A DNA stretch of 64,000 bases, from assembly GCF_963082655.1 (NCBI RefSeq), contig NC_081554.1:41004354-41068353 (forward strand). The letters run 5' to 3'. Within the stretch, counting starts at the first letter, position 1. The number at the start of each line of letters is the position of its first letter. The notes beneath the pieces were generated by a model, which worked only from the letters and a program-made list of their open reading frames with translations, searched no databases and was not told the origin of the DNA. Source of the stretch: Stomoxys calcitrans. Taxonomy: Eukaryota; Arthropoda; Insecta; Diptera; Muscidae. A program made the translations under genes and the position numbers. Shown here piece after piece: positions 45,401 to 60,400 of this stretch.

Positions 45401-48400
45401 GATTAGTGCAACTCCTATGTTTTTCTTCCCGTAATGGTGCTGGACGAAGCAATACTCTTTTCAGTTTCCTTAAAAACTATACAGTATTGCGTCAAAAACG
45501 CATAATTCATATCCAGAAAATACAAAAAAACCAACGTGAGTTTGCAAGTTCTGTAACTTCATTAGTTTTGCAATCTTCACAGTTTTTTAAACAACGTTGG
45601 ATTCGTGAGGAAAAACTCTCTCCGTAGAGGTGCTGGATGAAGCCATACTGTAAAGTTTTCTGTGAAAAACATTGCTAAAACCAATTTTTTTTGGGCGTAA
45701 AAATTCAAGGTCGTTTTCAAGACCAAAAACGCTGTAACTCCTTAATTTTTTCCAGCATTTCGCAATTCGAAATTCGAAGAAGATTCGAACAATTAACAAA
45801 ATTACTTAAAATTTCACATTTTATTTTTTTTTGCATTTTTTTAGCAAAGGCTAACCCCTTATGAAAATTTGCAATTTTTGATGCGAAAAAATTTTTTGAG
45901 TTGAGTATACAGTATTGAAGATTATGGCAAAAAATTCGGATTAGTGCAACTCCTATGTTTTTTCTTCAAAAAACAAGCTCAAAATCGCATAATTAATATC
46001 CGAAAAATGCTAAAAAAAATCAAGGTGAGTTTGAAACCGCTGCCACATCTTCAGTTTTGCAAATTTCAAAATTTTGAGGACACCGTTGGATTCGTGAAGA
46101 AAATCTCTTTCCGTAATGGTGCTGGACGAAGCAATACTCTTTTCAGTTTCCTTAAAAACTATACAGTATTGCGTCAAAAACGCATAATTCATATCCAGAA
46201 AATACAAAAAAACCAACGTGAGTTTGCAAGTTCTGTAACTTCATTAGTTTTGCAATCTTCACAGTTTTTTAGACACCGTTGGATTCGTGAGGAAAAACTC
46301 TCTCCGTAGAGGTGCTGGATGAAGCCATACTGTAAAGTTTTCTGTGAAAAACATTGCTAAAACCAATTGTTTTTGGGCGTAAAAATTCAAGGTCGTTTTC
46401 AAGACCAAAAACGCTGTAACTCCTTAATTTTTTCGAATTTCGAAAATTTTCCAGCATTTCGCAATTCGAAATTCGAAGAAGATTCGAACAATTAACAAAA
46501 TTACTTAAAATTTCACATTTTATTTTTTTTTGCATTTTTTTTAGCAAATTTTGCAATTTTTGATGCGAAAAAATTTTTCGAGTTGAGTATACAGTATTGA
46601 AGATTATGGCAAAAAATTCGGATTAGTGCAACTCCTATGTTTTTTCTTCAAAAAACAAGCTCAAAATCGCATAATTAATATTCGAAAAATGCTAAAAAAA
46701 ATCAAGGTGAGTTTGAAACCGCTGCCACATCTTCAGTTTTGCGAATTTCAAAATTTTGAGGACACCGTTGGATTCGTGAAGAAAATCTCTTTCCGTAATG
46801 GTGCTGGACGAAGCAATACTCTTTTCAGTTTCCTTAAAACAATACAGTATTGCGTCAAAAACGCATAATTCATATTTAGAAAATACAAAAAAACCAACGT
46901 GAGTTTGCAAGTTCTGTAACTTCATTAGTTTTGCAATCTTCACAGTTTTTTAGACACCGTTTTTTAGCAATTTTTGATGCGAAAAAATTTTTCGAGTTGA
47001 GTATACAGTATTGAAGATTATGGCAAAAAATTCGGATTAGTGCAACTCCTATGTTTTTTCTTCAAAAAACAAGCTCAAAATCGCATAATTAATATTCGAA
47101 AAATGCTAAAAAAAATCAAGGTGAGTTTGAAACCGCTGCCACATCTTCAGTTTTGCGAATTTCAAAATTTTGAGGACACCGTTGGATTCGTGAAGAAAAT
47201 CTCTTTCCGTAATGGTGCTGGACGAAGCAATACTCTTTTCAGTTTCCTTAAAAACAATACAGTATTGCGTCAAAAACGCATAATTCATATTTAGAAAATA
47301 CAAAAAAACCAACGTGAGTTTGCAAGTTCTGTAACTTCATTAGTTTTGCAATCTTCACAGTTTTTTAGACACCGTTGGATTCGTGAGGAAAAACTCTCTC
47401 CGTAGAGGTGCTGGATGAAGCCATACTGTAAAGTTTTCTGTGAAAAACATTGCTAAAACCAATTTTTTTTTGGGCGTAAAAATTCAAGGTCGTTTTCAAG
47501 ACCAAAAACGCTGTAACTCCTTAATTTTTTCGAATTTCGAAAATTTTCCAGCATTTCGCAATTCGAAATTCGAAGAAGATTCGAACAATTAACAAAATTA
47601 CTTAAAATTTCACATTTTATTTTTTTTTGCATTTTTTTAGCAATTTTTGATGCGAAAAATTTTTTCGAGTTGAGTATACAGTATTGAAGATTATGGCAAA
47701 AAATTCGGATTAGTGCAACTCCTATGTTTTTTCTTCAAAAAACAAGCTCAAAATCGCATAATTAATATCCGAAAAATGCTAAAAAAAATCAAGGTGAGTT
47801 TGAAACCGCTGCCACATCTTCAGTTTTGCAAATTTCAAAATTTTGAGGACACCGTTGGATTCGTGAAGAAAATCTCTTTCCGTAATGGTGCTGGACGAAG
47901 CAATACTCTTTTCAGTTTCCTTAAAAACTATACAGTATTGCGTCAAAAACGCATAATTCATATCCAGAAAATACAAAAAAACCAACGTGAGTTTGCAAGT
48001 TCTGTAACTTCATTAGTTTTGCAATCTTCACAGTTTTTATACCCTCCACAATAAGATGGGGGGTATACTAATTTCGTCATTCTGTTTGTAACTACTCGAA
48101 ATATTCGTCTGAGACCCCATAAAGTATATATATTCTTGATCGTCGTGACATTTTATGTCGATCTAGCCATGTCCGTCCGTCTGTCCGTCCGTCCGTCCGT
48201 CCGTCCGTCCGTCTGTCTGTCGAAAGCACGCTAACTTCCGAAGGAGTAAAGCTAGCCGCTTGAAATTTTGCACAAATACTTCTTATTAGTGTAGGTCGGT
48301 TGGTATTGTAAATGGGCCATATCGGTCCATGTTTTGATATAGCTGCCATATAAACCGATCTTGGGTCTTGACTTCTTGAGCCTCTAGCGTGCGCAATTCT

Positions 48401-51400
48401 TATCCGATTGGAATGAAATTTTGTACGGCGTGTTTTTTTTATGATATCCAACAACTGTGCCAAGTATGGTTTAAATCGGTCCATAACCTGATATAGCTGC
48501 CATATAAACCGATCTTGGGTCTTGACTTCTTGAGCCTCTAGAGGGCGCAATTCTTATCCGATTGAAATGGAATTTCGCACGAAGTGTTTTGTTATGATAT
48601 TCAACAACTGTGCCAAGTATGGTTCAAATCGGTTCATAACCTGATATAGCTGCCATATAAACCGATCTTGGGTCTTGACTTCTTGAGCCTCTAGAGTGCG
48701 CAATTCTTATCCGATTGAAATGAAATTTTGCACGACGTGTTTTGTTATTATATCCAACAACTGTGCCAAGTACGGTTGAAATCGGTTCATAACCTGATAT
48801 AGCTGCTATATAAACCGATCTTGGGTCTTGACTTCTTAAGCCTCTAGAGGGCGCAATTCTTATCCGATTGAAATGGAATTTCGCACGACGTGTTTTGTTA
48901 TGATACCCAACAACTGTGCCAAGTATGGTTTAAATCGGTTCATAACCTGATATAGCTGCCATATAAACCGATCTTGGGTCTTGACTTCTTGAGCCTCTAG
49001 AGGGCACAATTCTTATCCGATTGGAATGAATTTTTGGCACCAAGTATTTCGTTATGATATCCAACAACTGTGCCAAGTATGGTTGAAATCGGTCCATAAC
49101 CTGATATAGCTGTCATATAAACAGATCTGGGGATTTGACTTCTTGAGCTTCTAGAGGGCGCAATTCCTATCCGATTTGGCTGAAATTTTGCATGACGTAT
49201 TTTATTTTTACTTTCAGCAACTGTGTCAAATAAGGTTCAAATCGGTTCATAACCTGATATAGCTGCCATATAAACCGATCTGGGATCTTGACTTCTTGAC
49301 CCCTAGAAGTCGCAATTATTATCCGATATGCCTGAAATTTTGTACGACGGATCCTCTCATGACCATCAACAAACGTGTTTATTATGGTCTGAATCGGTCT
49401 ATAGCCCGATACAGATCCCATATAAATCGTTCTCTCTATTTTACTTCGTGAGCCCCAATGGGCGCAATTCTTATACGAATTGGCTGAAATTTTACACAGG
49501 TCTCCAACATATAATTTAATTGTGGTCCGACCTGGACCATATCTTGATATCGTTTTAATAGCAGAGCAACTCTTTTCTTATATCCTTTTTTACCTAAGAA
49601 GAGATGCCGGAAAAAGAACTCGACAAATGCGATCCATGGTGGAGGGTATATAAGATTCGGCTCGGCCGAACTTAGCACGCTTTTACTTGTTTAGACACCG
49701 TTGGATTCGTGAGGAAAAACTCTCTCCGTAGAGGTGCTGGATGAAGCCATACTGTAAAGTTTTCTGTGAAAAACATTGCTAAAACCAATTGTTTTTTGGG
49801 CGTAAAAATTCAAGGTCGTTTTCAAGACCAAAAACGCTGTAACTCCTTAATTTTTTCGAATTTCGAAAATTTTCCAGCATTTCGCAATTCGAAATTCGAA
49901 GAAGATTCGAACAATTAACAAAATTACTTAAAATTTCACATTTTATTTTTTTTTGCATTTTTTGTTTTTGCTAAAGCAAATTTTGCAATTTTTGATGCGA
50001 AAAAATTTTTCGAGTTGAGTATACAGTATTGAAGATTATGGCAAAAAATTCGGATTAGTGCAACTCCTATGTTTTTTCTTCAAAAAACAAGCTCAAAATC
50101 GCATAATTAATATCCGAAAAATGCTAAAAAAAATCAAGGTGAGTTTGAAACCGCTGCCACATCTTCAGTTTTGCAAATTTCAAAATTTTGAGGACACCGT
50201 TGGATTCGTGAAGAAAATCTCTTTCCGTAATGGTGCTGGACGAAGCAATACTCTTTTCAGTTTCCTTAAAAACTATACAGTATCGCGTCAAAAACGCATA
50301 ATTCATATCCAGAAAATACAAAAAAACCAACGTGAGTTTGCAAGTTCTGTAACTTCATTAGTTTTGCAATCTTCACAGTTTTTTAGACACCGTTGGATTC
50401 GTGAGGAAAAACTCTCTCCGTAGAGGTGCTCGATGAAGCCATACTGTAAAGTTTTCTGTGAAAAACATTGCTAAAACCAATTTTTTTTTGGGCGTAAAAA
50501 TTCAAGGTCGTTTTCAAGACCAAAAACGCTGTAACTCCTTAATTTTTTCGAATTTCGAAAATTTTCCAGCATTTCGCAATTCGAAATTCGAAGAAGATTC
50601 GAACAATTAACAAAATTACTTAAAATTTCACATTTTATTTTTTTTTTGCATTTTTTTTTAGCAAATTTTGCAATTTTTGATGCGAAAAAATTTTTCGAGT
50701 TGAGTATACAGTATTGAAGATTATGGCAAAAAATTCGGATTAGTGCAACTCCTATGTTTTTTCTTCAAAAAACAAGCTCAAAATCGCATAATTAATATCC
50801 GAAAAATGCTAAAAAAAATCAAGGTGAGTTTGAAACCGCTTCCACATCTTCAGTTTTGCGAATTTCAAAATTTTGAGGACACCGTTGGATTCGTGAAGAA
50901 AATCTCTTTCCGTAATGGTGCTGGACGAAGCAATACTCTTTTCAGTTTTCTTAAAAATTATACAGTATTGCGTCTAAAACGCATAATTCATATCCAGAAA
51001 ATACAAAAAAACCAACGTGAGTTTGCAAGTTCTGTAACTTCATTAGTTTTGCAATCTTCACAGTTTTTTAGACACCGTTGGATTCGTGAGGAAAAAATCT
51101 CTCCGTAGAGGTGCTGGATGAAGCCATACTGTAAAGTTTTCTGTGAAAAACATTGCTAAAACCAATTTTTTTTTGGGCGTAAAAATTCAAGGTCGTTTTC
51201 AAGACCAAAAACGCTGTAACTCCTTAATTTTTTCGAATTTCGAAAATTTTCCAGCATTTCGCAATTCGAAATTCGAAGAAGATTCGAACAATTAACAAAA
51301 TTACTTAAAATTTCACATTTTATTTTTTTTTTGCATTTTTTTTAGCAAATTTTGCAATTTTTGATGCGAAAAAATTTTTCGAGTTGAGTATACAGTATTG

Positions 51401-54400
51401 AAGATTATGGCAAAAAATTCGGATTAGTGCAACTCCTATGTTTTTTCTTCAAAAAACAAGCTCAAAATCGCATAATTAATATTCGAAAAATGCTAAAAAA
51501 AATCAAGGTGAGTTTGAAACCGCTGCCACATCTTCAGTTTTGCGAATTTCAAAATTTTGAGGACACCGTTGGATTCGTGAAGAAAATCTCTTTCCGTAAT
51601 GGTGCTGGACGAAGCAATACTCTTTTCAGTTTCCTTAAAAACAATACAGTATTGCGTCAAAAACGCATAATTCATATTTAGAAAATACAAAAAAACCAAC
51701 GTGAGTTTGCAAGTTCTGTAACTTCATTAGTTTTGCAATCTTCACAGTTTTTTAGACACCGTTGGATTCGTGAGGAAAAAATCTCTCCGTAGAGGTGCTG
51801 GATGAAGCCATACTGTAAAGTTTTCTGTGAAAAACATTGCTAAAACCAATTTTTTTTTGGGCGTAAAAATTCAAGGTCGTTTTCAAGACCAAAAACGCTG
51901 TAACTCCTTAATTTTTTCGAATTTCGAAAATTTTCCAGCATTTCGCAATTCGAAATTCGAAGAAGATTCGAACAATTAACAAAATTACTTAAAATTTCAC
52001 ATTTTATATTTTTTGCATTTTTTTAGCAAATTTTTGATGCGAAAAAATTTTTCGAGTTGAGTATACAGTATTGAAGATTATGGCAAAAAATTCGGATTAG
52101 TGCAACTCCTATGTTTTTTCTTCAAAAAACAAGCTCAAAATCGCATAATTAATATCCGAAAAATGCTAAAAAAAATCAAGGTGAGTTTGAAACCGCTGCC
52201 ACATCTTCAGTTTTGCAAATTTCAAAATTTTGAGGACACCGTTGGATTCGTGAAGAAAATCTCTTTCCGTAATGGTGCTGGACGAAGCAATACTCTTTTC
52301 AGTTTTCTTAAAAATTATACAGTATTGCGTCTAAAACGCATAATTCATATCCAGAAAATACAAAAAAACCAACGTGAGTTTGCAAGTTCTGTAACTTCAT
52401 TAGTTTTGCAATCTTCACAGTTTTTTAGACACCGTTGGATTCGTGAGGAAAAAATCTCTCCGTAGAGGTGCTGGATGAAGCCATACTGTAAAGTTTTCTG
52501 TGAAAAACATTGCTAAAACCAATTTTTTTTTGGGCGTAAAAATTCAAGGTCGTTTTCAAGACCAAAAACGCTGTAACTCCTTAATTTTTTCGAATTTCGA
52601 AAATTTTCCAGCATTTCGCAATTCGAAATTCGAAGAAGATTCGAACAATTAACAAAATTACTTAAAATTTCACATTTTATTTGTTTTGCATTTTTTTAGC
52701 AAAGGCTAACCCCTTATGAAAATTTGCAATTTTTGATGCGAAAAAATTTTTCGAGTTGAGTATACAGTATTGAAGATTATGGCAAAAAATTCGGATTAGT
52801 GCAACTCCTATGTTTTTTCTTCAAAAAACAAGCTCAAAATCGCATAATTAATATCCGAAAAATGCTAAAAAAAATCAAGGTGAGTTTGAAACCGCTTCCA
52901 CATCTTCAGTTTTGCGAATTTCAAAATTTTGAGGACACCGTTGGATTCGTGAAGAAAATCTCTTTCCGTAATGGTGCTGGACGAAGCAATACTCTTTTCA
53001 GTTTTCTTAAAAATTATACAGTATTGCGTCTAAAACGCATAATTCATATCCAGAAAATACAAAAAAACCAACGTGAGTTTGCAAGTTCTGTAACTTCATT
53101 AGTTTTGCAATCTTCACAGTTTTTTAGACACCGTTGGATTCGTGAGGAAAAAATCTCTCCGTAGAGGTGCTGGATGAAGCCATACTGTAAAGTTTTCTGT
53201 GAAAAACATTGCTAAAACCAATTGTTTTTTGGGCGTAAAAATTCAAGGTCGTTTTCAAGACCAAAAACGCTGTAACTCCTTAATTTTTTCGAATTTCGAC
53301 AATTTTCCAGCATTTCGCAATTCGAAATTCGAAGAAGATTCGAACAATTAACAAAATTACTTAAAATTTCACATTTTATTTTTTTTGCATTTTTTTAGCA
53401 AAGGCTAACCCCTTATGAAAATTTGCAATTTTTGATGCGAAAAAATTTTTCGAGTTGAGTATACAGTATTGAAGATTATGGCAAAAAATTCGGATTAGTG
53501 CAACTCCTATGTTTTTTCTTCAAAAAACAAGCTCAAAATCGCATAATTAATATCCGAAAAATGCTAAAAAAAATCAAGGTGAATTTGAAACCGCTTCCAC
53601 ATCTTCAGTTTTGCGAATTTCAAAATTTTGAGGACACCGTTGGATTCGTGAAGAAAATCTCTTTCCGTAATGGTGCTGGACGAAGCAATACTCTTTTCAG
53701 TTTCCTTAAAAATTATACAGTATTGCGTCTAAAACGCATAATTCATATCCAGAAAATACAAAAAAACCAACGTGAGTTTGCAAGTTCTGTAACTTCATTA
53801 GTTTTGCAATCTTCACAGTTTTTTAGACACCGTTGGATTCGTGAGGAAAAACTCTCTCCGTAGAGGTGCTGGATGAAGCCATACTGTAAAGTTTTCTGTG
53901 AAAAACATTGCTAAAACCAATTTTTTTTTGGGCGTAAAAATTCAAGGTCGTTTTCAAGACCAAAAACGCTGTAACTCCTTAATTTTTTCGAATTTCGAAA
54001 ATTTTCCAGCATTTCGCAATTCGAAATTCGAAGAATATTCGAACAATTAACAAAATTACTTAAAATTTCACATTTTATTTGTTTTGCATTTTTTTAGCAA
54101 AGGCTAACCCCTTATGAAAATTTGCAATTTTTGATGCGAAAAAATTTTTCGAGTTGAGTATACAGTATTGAAGATTATGGCAAAAAATTCGGATTAGTGC
54201 AACTCCTATGTTTTTTCTTCAAAAAACAAGCTCAAAATCGCATAATTAATATCCGAAAAATGCTAAAAAAAATCAAGGTGAGTTTGAAACCGCTGCCACA
54301 TCTTCAGTTTTGCGAATTTCAAAATTTTGAGGACACCGTTGGATTCGTGAAGAAAATCTCTTTCCGTAATGGTGCTGGACGAAGCAATACTCTTTTCAGT

Positions 54401-57400
54401 TTCCTTAAAAACAATACAGTATTGCGTCAAAAACGCATAATTCATATTTAGAAAATACAAAAAAAAAAAAACCAACGTGAGTTTGCAAGTTCTGTAACTT
54501 CATTAGTTTTGCAATCTTCACAGTTTTTTAGACACCGTTGGATTCGTGAGGAAAAACTCTCTCCGTAGAGGTGCTGGATGAAGCCATACTGTAAAGTTTT
54601 CTGTGAAAAACATTGCTAAAACCAATTGTTTTTGGGCGTAAAAATTCAAGGTCGTTTTCAAGACCAAAAACGCTGTAACTCCTTAATTTTTTCGAATTTC
54701 GAAAATTTTCCAGCATTTCGCAATTCGAAATTCGAAGAAGATTCGAACAATTAACAAAATTACTTAAAATTTCACATTTTATTTTTTTTTTTGCATTTTT
54801 TTTAGCAAATTTTGCAATTTTTGATGCGAAAAAATTTTTCGAGTTGAGTATACAGTATTGAAGATTATGGCAAAAAATTCGGATTAGTGCAACTCCTATG
54901 TTTTTTCTTCAAAAAACAAGCTCAAAATCGCATAATTAATATTCGAAAAATGCTAAAAAAAATCAAGGTGAGTTTGAAACCGCTGCCACATCTTCAGTTT
55001 TGCGAATTTCAAAATTTTGAGGACACCGTTGGATTCGTGAAGAAAATCTCTTTCCGTAATGGTGCTGGACGAAGCAATACTCTTTTCAGTTTCCTTAAAA
55101 ACAATACAGTATTGCGTCAAAAACGCATAATTCATATTTAGAAAATACAAAAAAACCAACGTGAGTTTGCAAGTTCTGTAACTTCATTAGTTTTGCAATC
55201 TTCACAGTTTTTTAGACACCGTTGGATTCGTGAGGAAAAACTCTCTCCGTAGAGGTGCTGGATGAAGCCATACTGTAAAGTTTTCTGTGAAAAACATTGC
55301 TAAAACCAATTTTTTTTTGGGCGTAAAAATTCAAGGTCGTTTTCAAGACCAAAAACGCTGTAACTCCTTAATTTTTTCGAATTTCGAAAATTTTCCAGCA
55401 TTTCGCAATTCGAAATTCGAAGAAGATTCGAACAATTAACAAAATTACTTAAAATTTCACATTTTATATTTTTTGCATTTTTTTAGCAAAGGCTAACCCC
55501 TTATGAAAATTTGCAATTTTTGATGCGAAAAAATTTTTCGAGTTGAGTATACAGTATTGAAGATTATGGCAAAAAATTCGGATTAGTGCAACTCCTATGT
55601 TTTTTCTTCAAAAAACAAGCTCAAAATCGCATAATTAATATCCGAAAAATGCTAAAAAAAATCAAGGTGAGTTTGAAACCGCTTCCACATCTTCAGTTTT
55701 GCGAATTTCAAAATTTTGAGGACACCGTTGGATTCGTGAAGAAAATCTCTTTCCGTAATGGTGCTGGACGAAGCAATACTCTTTTCAGTTTCCTTAAAAA
55801 TTATACAGTATTGCGTCTAAAACGCATAATTCATATCCAGAAAATACAAAAAAACCAACGTGAGTTTGCAAGTTCTGTAACTTCATTAGTTTTGCAATCT
55901 TCACAGTTTTTTAGACACCGTTGGATTCGTGAGGAAAAAATCTCTCCGTAGAGGTGCTGGATGAAGCCATACTGTAAAGTTTTCTGTGAAAAACATTGCT
56001 AAAACCAATTTTTTTTTGGGCGTAAAAATTCAAGATCGTTTTCAAGACCAAAAACGCTGTAACTCCTTAATTTTTTCGAATTTCGAAAATTTTCCAGCAT
56101 TTCGCAATTCGAAATTCGAAGAAGATTCGAACAATTAACAAAATTACTTAAAATTTCACATTTTATTTTTTTTGCATTTTTTTAGCAAAGGCAATTTTTG
56201 ATGCGAAAAAATTTTTCGAGTTGAGTATACAGTATTGAAGATTATGGCAAAAAATTCGGATTAGTGCAACTCCTATGTTTTTTCTTCAAAAAACAAGCTC
56301 AAAATCGTATAATTAATATCCGAAAAATGCTAAAAAAAATCAAGGTGAGTTTGAAACCGCTTCCACATCTTCAGTTTTGCGAATTTCAAAATTTTGAGGA
56401 CACCGTTGGATTCGTGAAGAAAATCTCTTTCCGTAATGGTGCTGGACGAAGCAATACTCTTTTCAGTTTCCTTAAAAATTATACAGTATTGCGTCTAAAA
56501 CGCATAATTCATATTTAGAAAATACAAAAAAACCAACGTGAGTTTGCAAGTTCTGTAACTTCATTAGTTTTGCAATCTTCACAGTTTTTTAGACACCGTT
56601 GGATTCGTGAGGAAAAACTCTCTCCGTAGAGGTGCTGGATGAAGCCATACTGTAAAGTTTTCTGTGAAAAACATTGCTAAAACCAATTTTTTTTTGGGCG
56701 TAAAAATTCAAGGTCGTTTTCAAGACCAAAAACGCTGTAACTCCTTAATTTTTTCGAATTTCGAAAATTTTCCAGCATTTCGCAATTCGAAATTCGAAGA
56801 AGATTCGAACAATTAACAAAATTACTTAAAATTTCACATTTTATTTTTTTTTTTGCATTTTTTTAGCAAATTTTGCAATTTTTGATGCGAAAAAATTTTT
56901 CGAGTTGAGTATACAGTATTGAAGATTATGGCAAAAAATTCGGATTAGTGCAACTCCTATGTTTTTTCTTCAAAAAACAAGCTCAAAATCGCATAATTAA
57001 TATTCGAAAAATGCTAAAAAAAATCAAGGTGAGTTTGAAACCGCTGCCACATCTTCAGTTTTGCGAATTTCAAAATTTTGAGGACACCGTTGGATTCGTG
57101 AAGAAAATCTCTTTCCGTAATGGTGCTGGACGAAGCAATACTCTTTTCAGTTTCCTTAAAAACAATACAGTATTGCGTCAAAAACGCATAATTCATATTT
57201 AGAAAATACAAAAAAACCAACGTGAGTTTGCAAGTTCTGTAACTTCATTAGTTTTGCAATCTTCACAGTTTTTTAGACACCGTTGGATTCGTGAGGAAAA
57301 AATCTCTCCGTAGAGGTGCTGGATGAAGCCATACTGTAAAGTTTTCTGTGAAAAACATTGCTAAAACCAGTTTTTTTTGGGCTTAAAAATTCAAGGTCGT

Positions 57401-60400
57401 TTTCAAGACCAAAAACGCTGTAACTCCTTAATTTTTTCGAATTTCGAAAATTTTCCAGCATTTCGCAATTCGAAATTCGAAGAAGATTCGAACAATTAAC
57501 AAAATTACTTAAAATTTCACATTTTATATTTTTTGCATTTTTTTTAGCAAAGGCTAACCCCTTATGAAAATTTGCAATTTTTGATGCGAAAAAATTTTTC
57601 GAGTTGAGTATACAGTATTGAAGATTATGGCAAAAAATTCGGATTAGTGCAACTCCTATGTTTTTTCTTCAAAAAACAAGCTCAAAATCGCATAATTAAT
57701 ATTCGAAAAATGCTAAAAAAAATCAAGGTGAGTTTGAAACCGCTGCCACATCTTCAGTTTTGCGAATTTCAAAATTTTGAGGACACCGTTGGATTCGTGA
57801 AGAAAATCTCTTTCCGTAATGGTGCTGGACGAAGCAATACTCTTTTCAGTTTCCTTAAAAACAATACAGTATTGCGTCAAAAACGCATAATTCATATTTA
57901 GAAAATACAAAAAAACCAACGTGAGTTTGCAAGTTCTGTAACTTCATTAGTTTTGCAATCTTCACAGTTTTTTAGACACCGTTGGATTCGTGAGGAAAAA
58001 ATCTCTCCGTAGAGGTGCTGGATGAAGCCATACTGTAAAGTTTTCTGTGAAAAACATTGCTAAAACCAGTTTTTTTTGGGCTTAAAAATTCAAGGTCGTT
58101 TTCAAGACCAAAAACGCTGTAACTCCTTAATTTTTTCGAATTTCGAAAATTTTCCAGCATTTCGCAATTCGAAATTCGAAGAAGATTCGAACAATTAACA
58201 AAATTACTTAAAATTTCACATTTTATATTTTTTGCATTTTTTTTAGCAAAGGCTAACCCCTTATGAAAATTTGCAATTTTTGATGCGAAAAAATTTTTCG
58301 AGTTGAGTATACAGTATTGAAGATTATGGCAAAAAATTCGGATTAGTGCAACTCCTATGTTTTTTCTTCAAAAAACAAGCTCAAAATCGCATAATTAATA
58401 TCCGAAAAATGCTAAAAAAAATCAAGGTGAGTTTGAAACCGCTGCCACATCTTCAGTTTTGCGAATTTCAAAATTTTGAGGACACCGTTGGATTCGTGAA
58501 GAAAATCTCTTTCCGTAATGGTGCTGGACGAAGCAATACTCTTTTCAGTTTCCTTAAAAACTATACAGTATTGCGTCACAAACGCATAATTCATATCCAG
58601 AAAATACAAAAAAACCAACGTGAGTTTGCAAGTTCTGTAACTTCATTAGTTTTGCAATCTTCACAGTTTTTTAGACACCGTTGGATTCGTGAGGAAAAAA
58701 TCTCTCCGTAGAGGTGCTGGATGAAGCCATACTGTAAAGTTTTCTGTGAAAAACATTGCTAAAACCAGTTTTTTTTGGGCGTAAAAATTCAAGGTCGTTT
58801 TCAAGACCAAAAACGCTGTAACTCCTTAATTTTTTCGAATTTCGAAAATTTTCCAGCATTTCGCAATTCGAAATTCGAAGAAGATTCGAACAATTAACAA
58901 AATTACTTAAAATTTCACATTTTATATTTTTTGCATTTTTTTAGCAAAGGCTAACCCCTTATGAAAATTTGCAATTTTTGATGCGAAAAAATTTTTCGAG
59001 TTGAGTATACAGTATTGAAGATTATGGCAAAAAATTCGGATTAGTGCAACTCCTATGTTTTTTCTTCAAAAAACAAGCTCAAAATCGCATAATTAATATC
59101 CGAAAAATGCTAAAAAAAATCAAGGTGAGTTTGAAACCGCTGCCACATCTTCAGTTTTGCAAATTTCAAAATTTTGAGGACACCGTTGGATTCGTGAAGA
59201 AAATCTCTTTCCGTAATGGTGCTGGACGAAGCAATACTCTTTTCAGTTTCCTTAAAAACTATACAGTATTGCGTCAAAAACGCATAATTCATATCCAGAA
59301 AATACAAAAAAACCAACGTGAGTTTGCAAGTTCTGTAACTTCATTAGTTTTGCAATCTTCACAGTTTTTTAGACACCGTTGGATTCGTGAGGAAAAACTC
59401 TCTCCGTAGAGGTGCTGGATGAAGCCATACTGTAAAGTTTTCTGTGAAAAACATTGCTAAAACCAATTTTTTTTTGGGCGTAAAAATTCAAGGTCGTTTT
59501 CAAGACCAAAAACGCTGTAACTCCTTAATTTTTTCGAATTTCGAAAATTTTCCAGCATTTCGCAATTCGAAATTCGAAGAAGATTCGAACAATTAACAAA
59601 ATTACTTAAAATTTCACATTTTATATTTTTTGCATTTTTTTAGCAAAGGCTAACCCCTTATGAAAATTTGCAATTTTTGATGCGAAAAAATTTTTCGAGT
59701 TGAGTATACAGTATTGAAGATTATGGCAAAAAATTCGGATTAGTGCAACTCCTATGTTTTTTCTTCAAAAAACAAGCTCAAAATCGCATAATTAATATCC
59801 GAAAAATGCTAAAAAAAATCAAGGTGAGTTTGAAACCGCTGCCACATCTTCAGTTTTGCGAATTTCAAAATTCTGAGGACTCCGTTGGATTCCTGAAAAA
59901 AATCTCTTTCCGTAATGGTGCTGGACGAAGCTATACTCTTTTCTGTTTCCTTGAAAACTTTTGGAATATTGCTTCAAAATCGGACTATTCATACCAAAAA
60001 ATTAAAAAAACCAATTTGAGTTTGCAATTGCTGTAACTTCCTTAGTGTTGCAAACTTTGGAATTTTTTTCACATCGTTGGATTCGTGAGGAAAATCGCTT
60101 TCCGCAGGGGTGCTGGTTGAAGTACTACTGTAAAGTTTTCTGTAAAAAACATCGTAAAACCATTTTTTTGCCATAAAAATTCAAGGTCGTTTTCAAGGCC
60201 AAAACGCTGTAACTCCTTAATTTATTCGAATTTCGAAAATTTTCCAGCATTCCGCAATTCGAAATTCGAAGAAGATTCGAACAATTAATAAAATTACTTA
60301 AAATTTCACATTTTATTTTTTTTTGCATTTTTTTAGCAAAGGCTAACCCCTGAAAATTTGCAATTTTTGATGCGAAAAAATTTTTCGAGTTGAGTATACA

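Noticed and set aside
45944..60036. Repeated 121-codon and 84-codon open frames (MQLLCFFFKKQAQ...) in every array 2 monomer, plus 62- and 68-codon frames on the other strand
   Set aside because: They are carried by a homogenised satellite whose unit is often 699 bp (a multiple of 3). Frames are open on both strands, composition follows the AT-rich DNA, and there is no domain, signal or conserved-codon pattern.
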